Below are positions 1 through 11,270 of a DNA stretch of 64,000 nucleotides, in pieces; the stretch's first letter is position 1, and every line of letters starts with the position of its first letter. The notes below the pieces were generated by a model. That model was not told where the DNA came from and searched no databases. It was given only the letters and a program-made list of their open reading frames with translations. Location: positions 62,001 through 126,000 of the forward strand of contig NC_009387.2 of NCBI RefSeq assembly GCF_000002875.2. Reading direction: 5' to 3'. This DNA comes from Leishmania infantum JPCM5 (Eukaryota; Euglenozoa; Kinetoplastea; Trypanosomatida; Trypanosomatidae). The translations under genes and the position numbers were made by a program.

Positions 1-38
1 ATCCGCCGCACCTCCTGCGCAGCCTCCTCCATGGCCAT
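1..38 (-). CDS. start of an unidentified gene running off the left edge
   Basis: On the minus strand an ATG at 38 opens a frame reading MAMEEAAQEVRR that leaves the window. A second in-frame ATG follows at 32. The stretch just upstream on the minus strand (about 40-300) contains a pyrimidine-rich run opposite the CAG/CAA-rich segment at 241-280, which could serve as a trans-splicing signal. Only about 12 residues are visible, so no function can be given. The strand agrees with all other genes here. It could be chance; the sequence to the left would settle it. Confidence 0.3.
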   Translation of the reverse strand, partial: MAMEEAAQEVRR

Positions 39-3000
39 CGTGCCGCTTTCCTCTCTCTGTTTCTTCGCTGCGCTTGGCGTTGGCCGGGGTCGATCTACAC
101 GAGTGATGGAATCTGAGTTCTAATGGGCTGTCTGTTGGTGTGCCTGTATGCCGTGGTGGGGACGGTGCGAGGGGCGCTTCGGGGCCCGGCAGGATCCTCC
201 ACCACCGCTAACACTCTCCCTGGAGCAAGTGCACGTCGCAGAGAGCAGCAGCAACAACAACAACGGCAACGCAGAAGAATATGGAATCGGTTCAGTCGTC
301 AAGCTCCGCCCGCGACGATGAGCAAAGGAATATCGAGAAAGTAATCCGCTTCCGCCTTCGCTAGTCACTGTCCACTCGACACGTCTGCACGTGTGCCGGC
401 TCGCCTTCGCGCCGCCTCTCCTCACGTCAGCTGCACGAGCACGGCGTTTGTGCGGCACGGCGTGGTGGTGAGCGCTGGTGTGTGTGTGTGTGCTGGAGCT
501 GCTGACGGGCCAAGACAGATTTCGCAAGTAAAAACAAAAGGCGTACACGCGCATACGTAGATATGGCAGGAAGCTCACACCGAGTGCACACGGGTGTGTC
601 GTGTGCGACGGGAAGGGGGAGGGGCGCAGACGGAGAGAGCGAGGGTACACTGTATACACACATATGTTTGCGTGTGTGTGTGTGCGCGCGTGACGGCATT
701 GAAATCAGAATCAATGTAAAGAAATAGGGAAGATTCAAGGGGCGCGGTCATGTCTGGCGTCTCTGCATACCACCAGGCGAGAACGGCAGCAGCAGGCGCT
801 CAGCCGATCGTGCATCGCCTGCACCTGTGCCCCGCCATCCTGTGCGCACGACGCGTGTGGAGGCCGAGGAGGGACCGGCATTCGAGGCAAGCAAGGCTAC
901 GAAACACCCGCAGATAAACCGTGGCAACGATCGATGAAGGCCCAGCCGCCGCCGTGCAGCCGCCATCCGCGCGGAGCTGAACAGATGCACGGTGAGGAGG
1001 GCACGCAGAACGGCGAAGAGGCATCGGCTCGCTTACACATCCTGCTACCATGTCCCACGCCGCCTTGACCATTGCTCGCCCGTTTCTATTTTGATCTACT
1101 TGTTCGTCTTCCTCTTAATCATTCATGGCCACCGCACCGAAGACCACACAAGCCGGTGTCGGCACCACCACGACATACCTCGCACAGCACACGCGCACGT
1201 CGAAACAAGAAAAGGGAAGATGGCGCAAGAGAACAAGGCGTACCTACGCGCACACGCATGTGCAATATAACCACATATACACACACTTGTATATATATAT
1301 ATATATCAAGTCGAGCGACGGACGTGCGGCAGTGCCTATGTGCACGTATTCGGGCGCGTCCAGACACCGGTGCGCATGAGGCGTGTACCCGTGCACGCCG
1401 GCACGCCTGCCTGTGAGCCCGGGGAGGCGGAGATGGTGAGAGGTGCAGGTGCGTCGAATGAAGAAGAGCCGGCCAAGCAAAGGTAGGCGCATGCACACAG
1501 ACATATAGATAGATGTACATATATAGATACACATATATGCATGATGGTGCACAGAACACACAGGGATATACGTCCAGAAACAGTAAGCGCAATAAGGGTG
1601 TGTGTGGGGGGAAGGGGGGGGGGCGAGCGGGGAGGCCCCCCCCTCCCCACAAGGGAAGAGAAAGTGTGGAAGAAGAAAGAGCCCCGCGCCCATGCAGCCT
1701 CTCGTCCCTCTCCCCGGAGACGCTCAGCACGGCGCGTGGCACACAATGAGAAACCCAAGACGAACGGAGGAAAAAAAAGTACGGCAGAGAGAACAGAGAT
1801 GAAGCAAGCGTCTCGGTACCCCAAAACGTGGTCGTGCTCCGCACGCGAGCCGCGCAATGAAGAGGCGCATGCACAGCCCACAGCGCACCTACCTCTGGTG
1901 CGCGACGGCCATGTCCAGGAAACCGGGCCCCACCAACACCGCCTGGCGCCGTCCAAGCCCACCGCAACACGTCACCGCATACAGCGCAGGCTCGCCCCCG
2001 CATCGCGCCCCACGCCACCGCAACGCAGCGAAGGCAGACAAGTAGCCGGCGCATCCGTGCGCTCCTTCTTTCGACCGCCGGCACGAGTCGTAGCGAGCCG
2101 GTGCAAGCGGCATCATGGCCGCAAGCCTCGCCGGCGCAGCGCCGGCCCCCAGACACCTGCCCCCCCCACACACACCAAGAGTCCGCCACCACCACCCCGA
2201 GAGCCTGCCACCACACACGCACGGCCCGGTGGCCCGCGTCATGACGGGAGCTCCAGGGCGACACGCGCAACAAAAAGAGGAGGGAGAGACGACGCATGAA
2301 AAACGCGCACGAGAATGGGCGATGAAAGGAGGGGGGACACTGGAACGGGACGTGTCACAAGCGACTCGAAGAGGACGAAAAGACACACGGCCGCACACCG
2401 TGCGCGTTGCCACGCTCTCCCCCCTCCTCCTCTCATCGCCCATGCTCGTGCGCGTTTTTCATGCGTCGTTTAGGCGCGTTGGTTGGCTTGGTATGATGCC
2501 CCTTGTTTTTGCTCGGCGGTTCATTGAGAACGGCGATATGCCGCAAAACCGATTACCGACCCGCCGCCGTCGACAGGAGCGTCGGCGCCCAGGAGGGGGT
2601 GGGGTGTGTGTGTGGAGGGTGGAATGGTTTGGTCGGTTGGGGGAGGGGGAAGGGGAGGCACGCAAGGAAGGTCAATGAGACGCAAATCACCAAAAGGAAA
2701 ACAAGCAAACCTCGGTGTGTGTGTGTGTGGGGGGGGGGGGCAGAGTGGTCAGTCGCACATGACGGACGGAACAGCCCCCCTCCCCTCCCCCGGGAAGCCT
2801 TCCATGGCAGAGAGAGAGAGGGGGGGAAGTGCGAAGAGAGGCTACAGCCGGTGGTGAACGGGTGTGGGGTGGTGTTGGCCTGTACGTAGCTCTTCCTCCT
2901 CCAACACACACACCGACATGCACCACACACGCACGTGCGCACACACCGACATGCATGCCTGACATCCGATACCCGTTGGTGCGGTCATCGTCCCCAATCT

Positions 3001-6000
3001 CTCTCCCTACCTCTCACGCAAATATCTACGGAAGCAGGAGCACAGTCGGCTGGAAAGCGCGAAGGCGCATGAGGGGCTGGGTGGGAGCGATGGCCGCACC
3101 AAGGGGAGAGGGCAACTCAAAACAAGGAAGCGGGAGAAAGAACGCGTACTCGGAACGGTGGCACACACACACACAGCCCTCCATCCCTCCCCCCAAGACA
3201 CCGGAGATGCGAACGCAGTCCAAGCAAAAGTGTTCGTTCTTTTTCTTGTGTGTGTGTGTCTTGTCCGGGAGGAAGGGAAGTGGGAACGGACAGCCCGCAA
3301 GGCATGCGCCCTCATCCTCACAGCGTATCAAGGCCACACACGGCGGCTGCAGCACCCTGACGAGGTGCATCGAGGAAGGAAGTCGGAGCGTCACGCACAT
3401 ACGAAAGCAAAAATAAAAAATAAAATGAAAAATGAGAGTGGCAATGGGGAGAAGGTGTTTGTAGGTGTGTGTGGGTATATGCAGTGGCTCGAGCCCAGTT
3501 AGGGGCGCTGCCTACACTGTCGGGTGAGGAGGGGCAGCACCGCCAACGCCAACAAGAACACCGGAAAAAAAAACGAAAAAGGTAGCAGAACTCTGAGCAA
3601 GACACACACAAGAGCCTCACGCGCGGTCAAGAGACGCGGATGGAGGAGGAGGAGAACAGTACCCGAGAAGCACGCTTCGTCTCGTCTTATTGCTGTTTGG
3701 TTGTGTTCGTCGAAGGCGGGCGGGGCGGGGAGGGATGAGGAGTTACACACCAACGGCAAGGCAAGGCAGGGGGGGGGCATCACGGAGACCGTAAGACACG
3801 CAACACGGAAAGAAATGCACGCAGCGGCAGCATTGAAGGAGAACAAAAAAAAAATCGTGCTGTGCGTCGAGAACCGCGAAAAAAGGGTCAAAAGACGAAA
3901 ACAAGAGGGAATGCTTACGTCATACCAATGGACAGTGTGCGTGCGCGCATGCGTGCATGCGCGCTGTGTTCGTATTTGCGTTGAGAAGCCTGATGCACTA
4001 CAAGGCACAAGAAGGTGAGAAGGGAGTGGGGGTGTGGGGTTTGGGGGTGGGGGGCGGGCGGATGGGCGCGCCATACCTTGAGATTAAAAACGAAAGATAA
4101 TAAAAAAAATAGCGAGAGGTGCGTGATAGAATGGGGAAGTCAAATGGAGTAAGAGAGCGTGCGCGCGCTGCAGACAACACCTCATGGGGTGCAGACAAAA
4201 AAAAAGAGGACAGGCAACGTATCTGCACAATTGTGCGCCCTGCGAGACAAACGAAGGCGAGAGAACATAAAAAGACGTATCGCTGCACTGATGTGCACGC
4301 CGAGCTGAAGGGCATAGAGGGAGACGAAATAGAGGAAGAACGCGCAGGAATGAGAATGCACACATACCCGAAAGAAGGGCCGAGAGCGAAGAAGAGCTTC
4401 GCTTTCTTCGCCTCCGCCAACCCGATCACTTTCTCTCTTTCCACATTATCCGGTTGGTGCCTCCCTGCAGATATGTATGCGTCCGCGGTGACCTCGACGG
4501 CGGCCAGCTGCACGAGAAAAAAATAAACTCGCCGCTTGCCCTCTTGTGTTGGTCTCCTCGGATATGTTCTCCCCCTCGAGAGTCTTCCTTCAAAATGCGC
4601 TGCGGTCGTCGTATTTGCTGGTTTTCCCTTGCATGTGTTTGTGATTATGTGTGCAGGGAGGAGGAGGACGAGGTGGAGGAAGGAGCGGTGTGTGCGACGC
4701 ACCGTTGCTACGCATACCCGCACAGATGGGAACCCAGGGCAGCGAAGCGCGGGCACGAAAAAAAGGGCTCAATGAACAAGCACATGAAAACATCAAAAGA
4801 AAAGAAAAAAAAAAACAGAAACGAACGCTTGAGAAAGAAAGAAGAGATTTGGGGGGGGGAAGGGAGGGAGAAGGACATTACATGTGCGTCGGATACGTTT
4901 CTCTGGTGGTGGCAGTGGTCGTGATTTCGGGTGTGACCCCCTTGCGCCTGCACACCGGAAACACGACAATGTGCGCACGCACCTCATCCTGAGTGGCTAC
5001 CGCGTGCGCGCGCGTCCTTCCACCCCTCTTCCTCTCCCCTCGAATCTCTTCCTTTACCCAGCGCGTGCGTCTTCTCTTTCTTTTTTATCGGTTTCGCTTC
5101 AATCCCAAAAAAAAAAAAACGAATGGAAAAAAAAATGGTGTGCGTGTGTGCACCTTCTCCCTGTCAACAACAATCAGAAACTGATAAGGAGGAGAAGAGA
5201 CAACACACACACACACGCACGAGGAAGTACACACGAAAAGAAAAGGAAGGAAGAGGAGTAGGGGGAGGGGCACCACCTGCTGCTGGCAATCACGTTGCTC
5301 GGAGCCGCGAAGTAAAGAAAGAAAGGGCACAAGTGTATGCGTTACATAGAATCATCTTTTAAATTTGTTGAAAACATCAAAACGAAAAACGTGAAGGAAC
5401 GTGTGGAGAGAACCGGGAGGAAGGCTGCCAGTGTGTGGATAAGACACACACACACGCACACACACGCATCGGCACACAGGGAAAATTAAGGAAAGAGAGA
5501 GGGAGAGACAAGACCGCACAGAAAAAACACACGAAAAAAAAAAGAACGGCAGCGTAGAAGACGAGAAAAATAAAACACTACAATGAAAGGGGGAAAGGAA
5601 GGTAGTTAAGCCACCACACGGAGGGGTAACACACACACGCACACTACGAAAACAAGAGAGTTGGGAGGGAGGAGGGGGGGGGGCAAAAATGCAGAAGAGC
5701 ACATTGCATATGAGCAAGACACAAGAACAGCGAGAAAAAAAAAATAATAAGATAAAAAAGGATGCACAGTACGAAAACGAGAACCACATCAACATGTTAT
5801 GATTATGAGCCTATCCAACGTTTCCAATGCAGCGCACCTCGCGCCCGCCTCCCTTCCTTCGCGTGTCACGTGTGCTTGTCTGTGTAAAAAGGGACCGCGA
5901 GGGTGTCACCTCGCCATGCCAAGTCGGATTCGAGACGATGGGCAAAGTCGGCGCGGCCTTCGCCCCCCCCCCCGAGCGGAACACCCTCTCCACTGCCCGT

Positions 6001-7118
6001 GTTCCACATCGCTAAAGTGGCTGCCGTTATCGTGCTGCCATCCCTCCCACTCACTGCTGCGCTGAGCGGGCCGCGCCGCTGTGCGAGAAGACCGGTACGG
6101 CTCACCAGGTCAACGAAACTACCATCCCAGAGGAGCAACGCCGGCACCACAGAAGGAGGGATGGAGAGAGGTTCAGCCGTCGACCTCACAGCAACGTGTG
6201 GGCCAACAGAGACATTGGCGACCCGTCGAGCACGAGATGGACGGCGGCGAAGGGGGTAGAGGGGTATGCGCCGTGAACGCCGTGAGCGAAGGCTCATGGA
6301 GACGAACTCGTGTCGACCGGCAGGTATGCTCGCTTATTCTGACGGTGAAAAGGAGGAGAGAAGTCAGTCGGTGCGAGCGTCTGTGTCCGGTCCGTAGCAC
6401 CGCAGCCCCCCCCCCAACCTCCCTGTGGATAGGTCCGCTGCGCGAGGAGAAGCAGCTTATGTGCGCCACACAACGGCGAAGGTGCGTCACTGGTGTAGGT
6501 GTCTGTACACACGCCTAGAGGGACCGAAAAGAACACATCCAAGAAGCAAGCTGTCGATACCATCAATACGGTGGCAAGCCTTTACCTCAGAGCATCCCTT
6601 CCGCCCGCACGCTCTTATCCCCAAATTCGCCGAAGGACCGCACGCACACGCGCACGAGCACGTTATGTATAAACACAACGCCGAAGCGGCGCATGGAGCA
6701 GCCGCTGACGACGTCACTTTCCGCACATCCGAAAGCACAAGCACACACATACGTACAGCTGCGAGGAGGAGGAGGAGGTAGTCGCAACCGTGAACGGCAG
6801 ATGCGCGATTTCAAAGTCAACCGAAAGAAACAGAAAACACAGAGAAGGAATGACACACGCACACATGCACAGGCACTTCGCGCATGCGGGGCGCCAGCAC
6901 GCACATAAAATGAAAAAAAAAACAAGAGCAAGATTTTCGTACGGTTCATCCATGAAGACCCTCACACAACAAGAGCAGCGGCAGTCCAGCGAGCACGGAG
7001 ATAAAAGGCAGAGGGGCGAGGCGTGCACTGGGGCGCAGCAGGGGGGGGGGGCGGCGGCGGCAGGAGATGCCCCACGCGCCCTCACCAAAACGCCGCAAAG
7101 CCGCTTCATCTCTGTCCC
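39..7118. other. 7-kb intergenic region with no convincing gene
   Basis: This interval separates SCG copy A from the gene at the left edge. It holds many TG/CA, GA and poly-A/poly-G runs, an AT dinucleotide run near 1291-1308, and one copy of the dispersed ~450-bp repeat (1814-2272). Frames here encode runs such as CVCVC or HTHTHT that come from simple repeats. The part from about 5800 to 6300 is less repetitive but its frames are arginine/serine-rich with no recognisable motif. Seven kilobases is long for a Leishmania spacer, so a small unrecognised gene or ncRNA cannot be excluded. Confidence 0.6.
1814..2272 (+). repeat. dispersed ~450-bp repeat, copy 1 (SIDER-like)
   Basis: This segment recurs almost base for base at 46457-46912 and 50608-51043, and 5'-truncated at 26236-26583. 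Homology starts near CGAGCCGCGCAATGAAGAGG and ends near GGAGCTCCAGGGCGACACGC, followed by an A-richer stretch, so the A-tail lies on the plus strand. An internal hairpin (GCCGGCGC/GCGCCGGC, 1-base loop, about 2129-2145) occurs in all copies. Length, dispersion and the position downstream of minus-strand genes fit the SIDER retroposons of Leishmania. I could not confirm the 79-base signature of that family from memory, so the family name is an inference. Confidence 0.6.
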
Positions 7119-9572
7119 TCACTTCTGCGGTAGAGAGCGGTAACCATCGTCGACAGATGTGGTGCGATCCACCCAGTACTCGTACCTGTTGTGATACACC
7201 GGCACCCCATCCGCCTTCGCCATGTCGTACGCAGGCGTCCGCTTCAGCGCGTGCACCCACCTCACCTCTGGCAAGGTGTCCCAGCCCACCACCTCGGGCC
7301 CCGTGGAACGCCGCTTCTCCGCCACCCACTCCGCCGCCTGTGCCACAGCGTCCTTCTCAGCACGGCTCTTTCGTTTCGACCCTGCCAGCGTGGCACCCAG
7401 TTCCTTCTGGAAGAAGTGGTGCAAGTAATAATAATCAGCGGGGGTGCAGCGATGCGCCACGACCGTCGACCACGTCACGTCGTGCATCTTCCCGCGGTGC
7501 AAGTCGTGGAACCGAGCAAAACCTTCCTTCACATACCACACGCGATTGTTAGGGCAGATCTCGCGAGCGCGGCGGAGCGAGCCTCGAACCAGCAGTCCCA
7601 TGAGGATGTCCTCCTGATGAAATCGGGCTGCGTGGTACACCTTCGACAAGCTCGCATCGAACTCCATCATCGCCATCTTCGCAATGTCGACCTGACCGTC
7701 CTCACCCCTCGGCTCCAACACGACCTGAGCAAGAAGCCTGTGCACCATGAACGTCATGCCGGCGTTAAACTGCGCGTTCTTGAAGACTCGCATGCTGCCC
7801 CAGTACGCGCACTCCGTCGCGTTCACGTCCACCGCGTACGCGCTGTCCTTCACCCCATCGGCAGCCGGCGGCGGCACACGTTTTTGTGCGCCGCTCACTA
7901 CGTACCGCACATCGCTCAGGAACTGCGGCACCTTCATGTAACTGTCGTCATCGCCCTTGATGATGAAAGGCACATCCTTGAAGGCGTGGTAAGCGTACTC
8001 CAGCCACAGGATCAGCTTCTGGCTCATTCCCACCTCCACGGGAAGGCCCCACTTGATCGTGTCGCCAAGCGTCTTGTTCGTGGTCGGCCGGCGGTCCGTC
8101 ATCATGTCGATCCACACAACGTTGCGGTGCGTCAGCGCCTCCTGCCACAGCGCAGACGACGCGTGGCAGACGTACTCCGCCGGCGACGTGAACGCGGGTG
8201 TCACGGGGAGCGACAGGGCGCCGCTCAGGTACGACAGCGCAGACGTCTCCGCGCCGACAGTCACGCGGCGGCTGACCACCTCCGCACACGGTGTGTCCTC
8301 GACGGCAGCGATGTTCCAGTCGCGGCGGAGCTCCATCCGGCGCTGCACAATGCCCTCGTCGGCCAAGTCGTCAATGCCCTCGGCCTGCGCAGTCGCCGCC
8401 AGAAGCGCCTCGGTGGCAGCCTTGTACTCCGCCGTCGTCGGCAGCAGCGCACTCAGGCGCCCTCGCCTCGGCTCGGCAGCTGACGTGCCGTTGCGCGCGG
8501 ATGCTGAAGAGCTCTCTGATGCATTCGGGGCCACCTTGGGCTCCACCGCGGCGAAGACGTACAGCGCCAGCAGCGCGGCATCGAAGTGGTTCTCCGTGCG
8601 CGCCACCTCCTGGTACGTCAGCCACGTCCTGCGCTGTGCCTCACGCAGCGCAGCACGCGCCGGCTGATCCGTCGACGGGATGCCCATCACGGCAAGATAC
8701 GGTGTCCGCGGCTGCGCAGCCCCCTCGTCAGCGCCGCCCGCGGTCGGAAACCCTTCACCGTACACGTGCCGCAGCCACTCCCACTGCGGCAGCTCCGTGC
8801 GCACATTCACGTCGTCCGTCACGCTCGTCATCGCCAGCAGCATCGGCCCGACGCGGCCCAGCGGTGCAGACGACGTCGCGTACACGGCGTGCTGTGGCTG
8901 CAACTCCACGCCCTCCACAGCGCTGTCGTGCGTCTGTCGGTCGGTGCAGTCTGCGCAGTCCTTCTCCACCACGTGCAGTGTCCACGAGGGCAGAAAGCCC
9001 GCGCCGATGCGCAGCGGGCTGCAGAGCATCGATCCGATGCGGCAAGTTTGCTGAGCGGTAATGTTGAGCCGGCTCACGGCGCCCTCGTGCTGCACCAGCA
9101 CCGACCACGGGCCGTGCTCCGGGTCTTTCATATTCAACAGGTAGCCAAGCGGATCCCTCATGCGATCCACAAACGCGTCGTCCGAAAACTGCGTTGCGAT
9201 CAGTGCATAGAGCATAATGAGGAGGACGAGCACCGAGACAGCGCGAGGGATGGCGCGACAAGCTCCACCGCTGAGCTGCTTCGAGAACTGCCGTCGGAGC
9301 GTCAGACTCGCGGATCGGAAGCGGCCCGTGCGCGGGGGGCTGGTGAGGACACACGTGCTGAGCTCGTGCGATACGGAATCGCTGAGGCTGATGGCGCTGA
9401 CGGTGTCCGGAAGGTGAGAGGAGTAAGTGAAGGCGTCGTGCCCCATGGAGCTAGCGCTGTTCTCGAACCCTTCCATCCCCAGCGACGGCACGTTGATCAC
9501 ATCGCCAGCCGCGCATACACGAGAGGTACTCGCGCGGCGCTTCAGCAAAATCGGCGACGTCAGATGAGACAT
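7119..9572 (-). CDS. SCG: phosphoglycan beta-1,3-galactosyltransferase, SCG family, copy A
   Basis: A type II Golgi membrane glycosyltransferase of 817 residues that should transfer Gal from UDP-Gal in beta-1,3 linkage to phosphoglycan (LPG) repeats. A cytosolic tail of about 108 residues precedes one membrane span (about 110-127, VSVLVLLIMLYALIA). A family-specific luminal domain follows, with VLVQHEGAV (158-166), LPSWTLHV and the cysteine pair CADC (206-209). GT31-type motifs are all present: REAQRRTW (310-317), KGDDDSY with DXD at 541-543, FNAGMTF (602-608) and EDILMG (654-659). The C-terminus ends GYRSLPQ as in copy D. The ATG at 9572 follows a good polypyrimidine tract. Middle residues 346-450 are shared with C and E, not with B and D. 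Assignment to the SCG family is firm; linkage is inferred. Confidence 0.9.
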   Translation of the reverse strand: MSHLTSPILLKRRASTSRVCAAGDVINVPSLGMEGFENSASSMGHDAFTYSSHLPDTVSAISLSDSVSHELSTCVLTSPPRTGRFRSASLTLRRQFSKQLSGGACRAIPRAVSVLVLLIMLYALIATQFSDDAFVDRMRDPLGYLLNMKDPEHGPWSVLVQHEGAVSRLNITAQQTCRIGSMLCSPLRIGAGFLPSWTLHVVEKDCADCTDRQTHDSAVEGVELQPQHAVYATSSAPLGRVGPMLLAMTSVTDDVNVRTELPQWEWLRHVYGEGFPTAGGADEGAAQPRTPYLAVMGIPSTDQPARAALREAQRRTWLTYQEVARTENHFDAALLALYVFAAVEPKVAPNASESSSASARNGTSAAEPRRGRLSALLPTTAEYKAATEALLAATAQAEGIDDLADEGIVQRRMELRRDWNIAAVEDTPCAEVVSRRVTVGAETSALSYLSGALSLPVTPAFTSPAEYVCHASSALWQEALTHRNVVWIDMMTDRRPTTNKTLGDTIKWGLPVEVGMSQKLILWLEYAYHAFKDVPFIIKGDDDSYMKVPQFLSDVRYVVSGAQKRVPPPAADGVKDSAYAVDVNATECAYWGSMRVFKNAQFNAGMTFMVHRLLAQVVLEPRGEDGQVDIAKMAMMEFDASLSKVYHAARFHQEDILMGLLVRGSLRRAREICPNNRVWYVKEGFARFHDLHRGKMHDVTWSTVVAHRCTPADYYYLHHFFQKELGATLAGSKRKSRAEKDAVAQAAEWVAEKRRSTGPEVVGWDTLPEVRWVHALKRTPAYDMAKADGVPVYHNRYEYWVDRTTSVDDGYRSLPQK

Positions 9573-9763
9573 GGTTGTGCGAGGCGTCCCCCCCTCTGCT
9601 GTTCTTGATGGCGGGGTACTGTTTTATGTTCGTTGGTTCGGCAAAGGGGTCGACCGGAGAGCACGATAGTGCCAGCGAGGAAGAGCAAAAAAGGAGTAAG
9701 AGGGGGGGTGTTGGGTGTTGGGCGTTGGGTAGCGTGAGAAGGCCGTCGAGCAGGATCACGCTG

Positions 9764-9902
9764 CTGTGGCGCCAGCGAAACAGTCAGCGATTTTAAAGAA
9801 AAGAAGGGGGTGGTGTGTGTGTGTGTGTGTGAGCAGGGAGGGAGGGAGGAAGGGAGGGAGGGAGGAAGGGAGGGAGGAAGGGAGGGAGGAAGGGAGGGGG
9901 GT
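9764..9902 (-). promoter_or_regulatory. predicted polypyrimidine tract and trans-splice acceptor for SCG copy A
   Basis: The plus strand carries repeated GGGA/GGAA units at 9832-9900, so the minus strand has a long C/T tract followed by CCCCCTTCTTTTCTTT. The first AG after it on the minus strand is CACAG at 9764-9765, giving a 5' UTR of about 190 bases before the ATG at 9572. This is how spliced-leader sites look in trypanosomatids; the exact site is a prediction. Confidence 0.45.
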
Positions 9903-11220
9903 TGGCACTGGAAAGGCGGAACACGCACACACTGAGCGAGGGAGATAGATGTATACTAAGAATCACGCACAACAGACACGCGCACAACAAGTAGAGGAGC
10001 GCGGAACGTGTTCCGAGGGGAAAGACGACTGGTAACACTGATAATGATAGGGGGGCTGAGAACGGTCGATCGCAGTGGAAGGCCAACGTGTTAGTCAACA
10101 CCAACGGAACAAGGAGGAAGGGGGAGTGTGGCGCGGTGGCTCTCCGGCACGACAGAGTCGGACAACACGACAAGTAATGAAAAGCGTGCAACCTCGCGCG
10201 AGAAAGAAGGACAGTGAGCGAGTGGATGCACACACACACACTCAGCGAGAGAGAGAGACCAAGAAAATAAATCAAATCACTGAGTCGGCGAAGTGAAAAG
10301 ATGCGGGCACGACAACACCCACGCACGCGATCGCCCAAACACTACGGGGTGAGCGACGGCGCCAACGCAAAGACGGGCAACGTGCACTGAGCCTTACCCA
10401 GAGAAACGTCAAGCGCACAGTCCGCTCGACACGTACGACGAGAAGGGAGGGGGAGAGGGGCTTGTAAGGGTTTCCGCGTTCGGTTCACGTCAATATCGAA
10501 AAAAAAAAAGAAAACGAAAACAGGCGAAGTTTGAAAAGGACACGACAAACACCAAAAAAAAAAAATAGAAATAGAAATGAATGCGGGGAGACCCAAAACG
10601 ACACACACATGCGCACACGACGACGACGACGACAACTAAAAGAAGGGCGGAGAGCGCGTGGTTTTCTCTTCCCTGAACACGCAACACGCGTCGATCTTGC
10701 TGTGATGTTCTGTGTTTTTCGGCAACCTCGCTGTTGTTGCTGTCCTCCGTCCCCCCACTGTGATGGAGCTTAGGCGGCAACGCAAGACGGCGGCGAAGAG
10801 AGACAGAGACAGAGATAATGATATAGATATATGCGTCGATGTGTAGCTACAAGGGCGAGAGAGAGGTGGTGGTGAAGCGAGCTGATACACGCAAGAGAAA
10901 ACAACGGATCGGTTTAGACGACGTAACCAAAACACAAACGGAGCACTAGGAATACATGCACGAGCGCATGCAGAGAAATGAGGGGAGAAGGAGGAGAGGG
11001 GGGAGAGGTGGGGGGGGAGTGAGAGGTGAGGGGGAGGGGGAGGGGGAGGGGGGAGGTTATCACTTGCACATATATACATGCATACACATGCACACACCTA
11101 CATAAACATATGCTGTCCACCGGCCTTTTCCTTTTTGGAGGGGGTGGGTTATGCCGTCACGTGCTCTTCGTATCACACACACACACACGCTGTGGCGGTT
11201 GCCTGCGTGTGGAGGTCTGT

Positions 11221-11224
<4 letters not shown>

Positions 11225-11268
<44 letters not shown>
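11225..11268. repeat. (TG)n microsatellite
   Basis: An uninterrupted TG dinucleotide run of about 44 bases in the spacer between copies A and B. It is the longest pure TG run in this spacer and a likely length polymorphism. Confidence 0.9.

Positions 11269-11270
<2 letters not shown>

Noticed and set aside
1119..2297. 392-residue minus-strand frame through dispersed repeat copy 1 (similar frames at the other copies)
   Set aside because: The shared part is just the repeat read in one frame; outside it each frame is unrelated simple-repeat translation.
5866..6297. 143-residue minus-strand frame in the left spacer
   Set aside because: Balanced composition but Arg/Ser/Pro-rich with no motif, and no clear polypyrimidine tract with acceptor upstream.
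7191..8483. Long plus-strand frames antisense to SCG genes (also 18745-19791, 27553-28329, 28483-29559)
   Set aside because: They are His/Arg/Val-rich mirror frames of the GC-rich SCG coding strand and change composition wherever the SCG cassette changes.
9836..9900. GGGA/GGAA array considered as a CRISPR or promoter element
   Set aside because: No spacers and a eukaryotic genome; on the coding strand it is a polypyrimidine tract with an AG after it, which fits trans-splicing.
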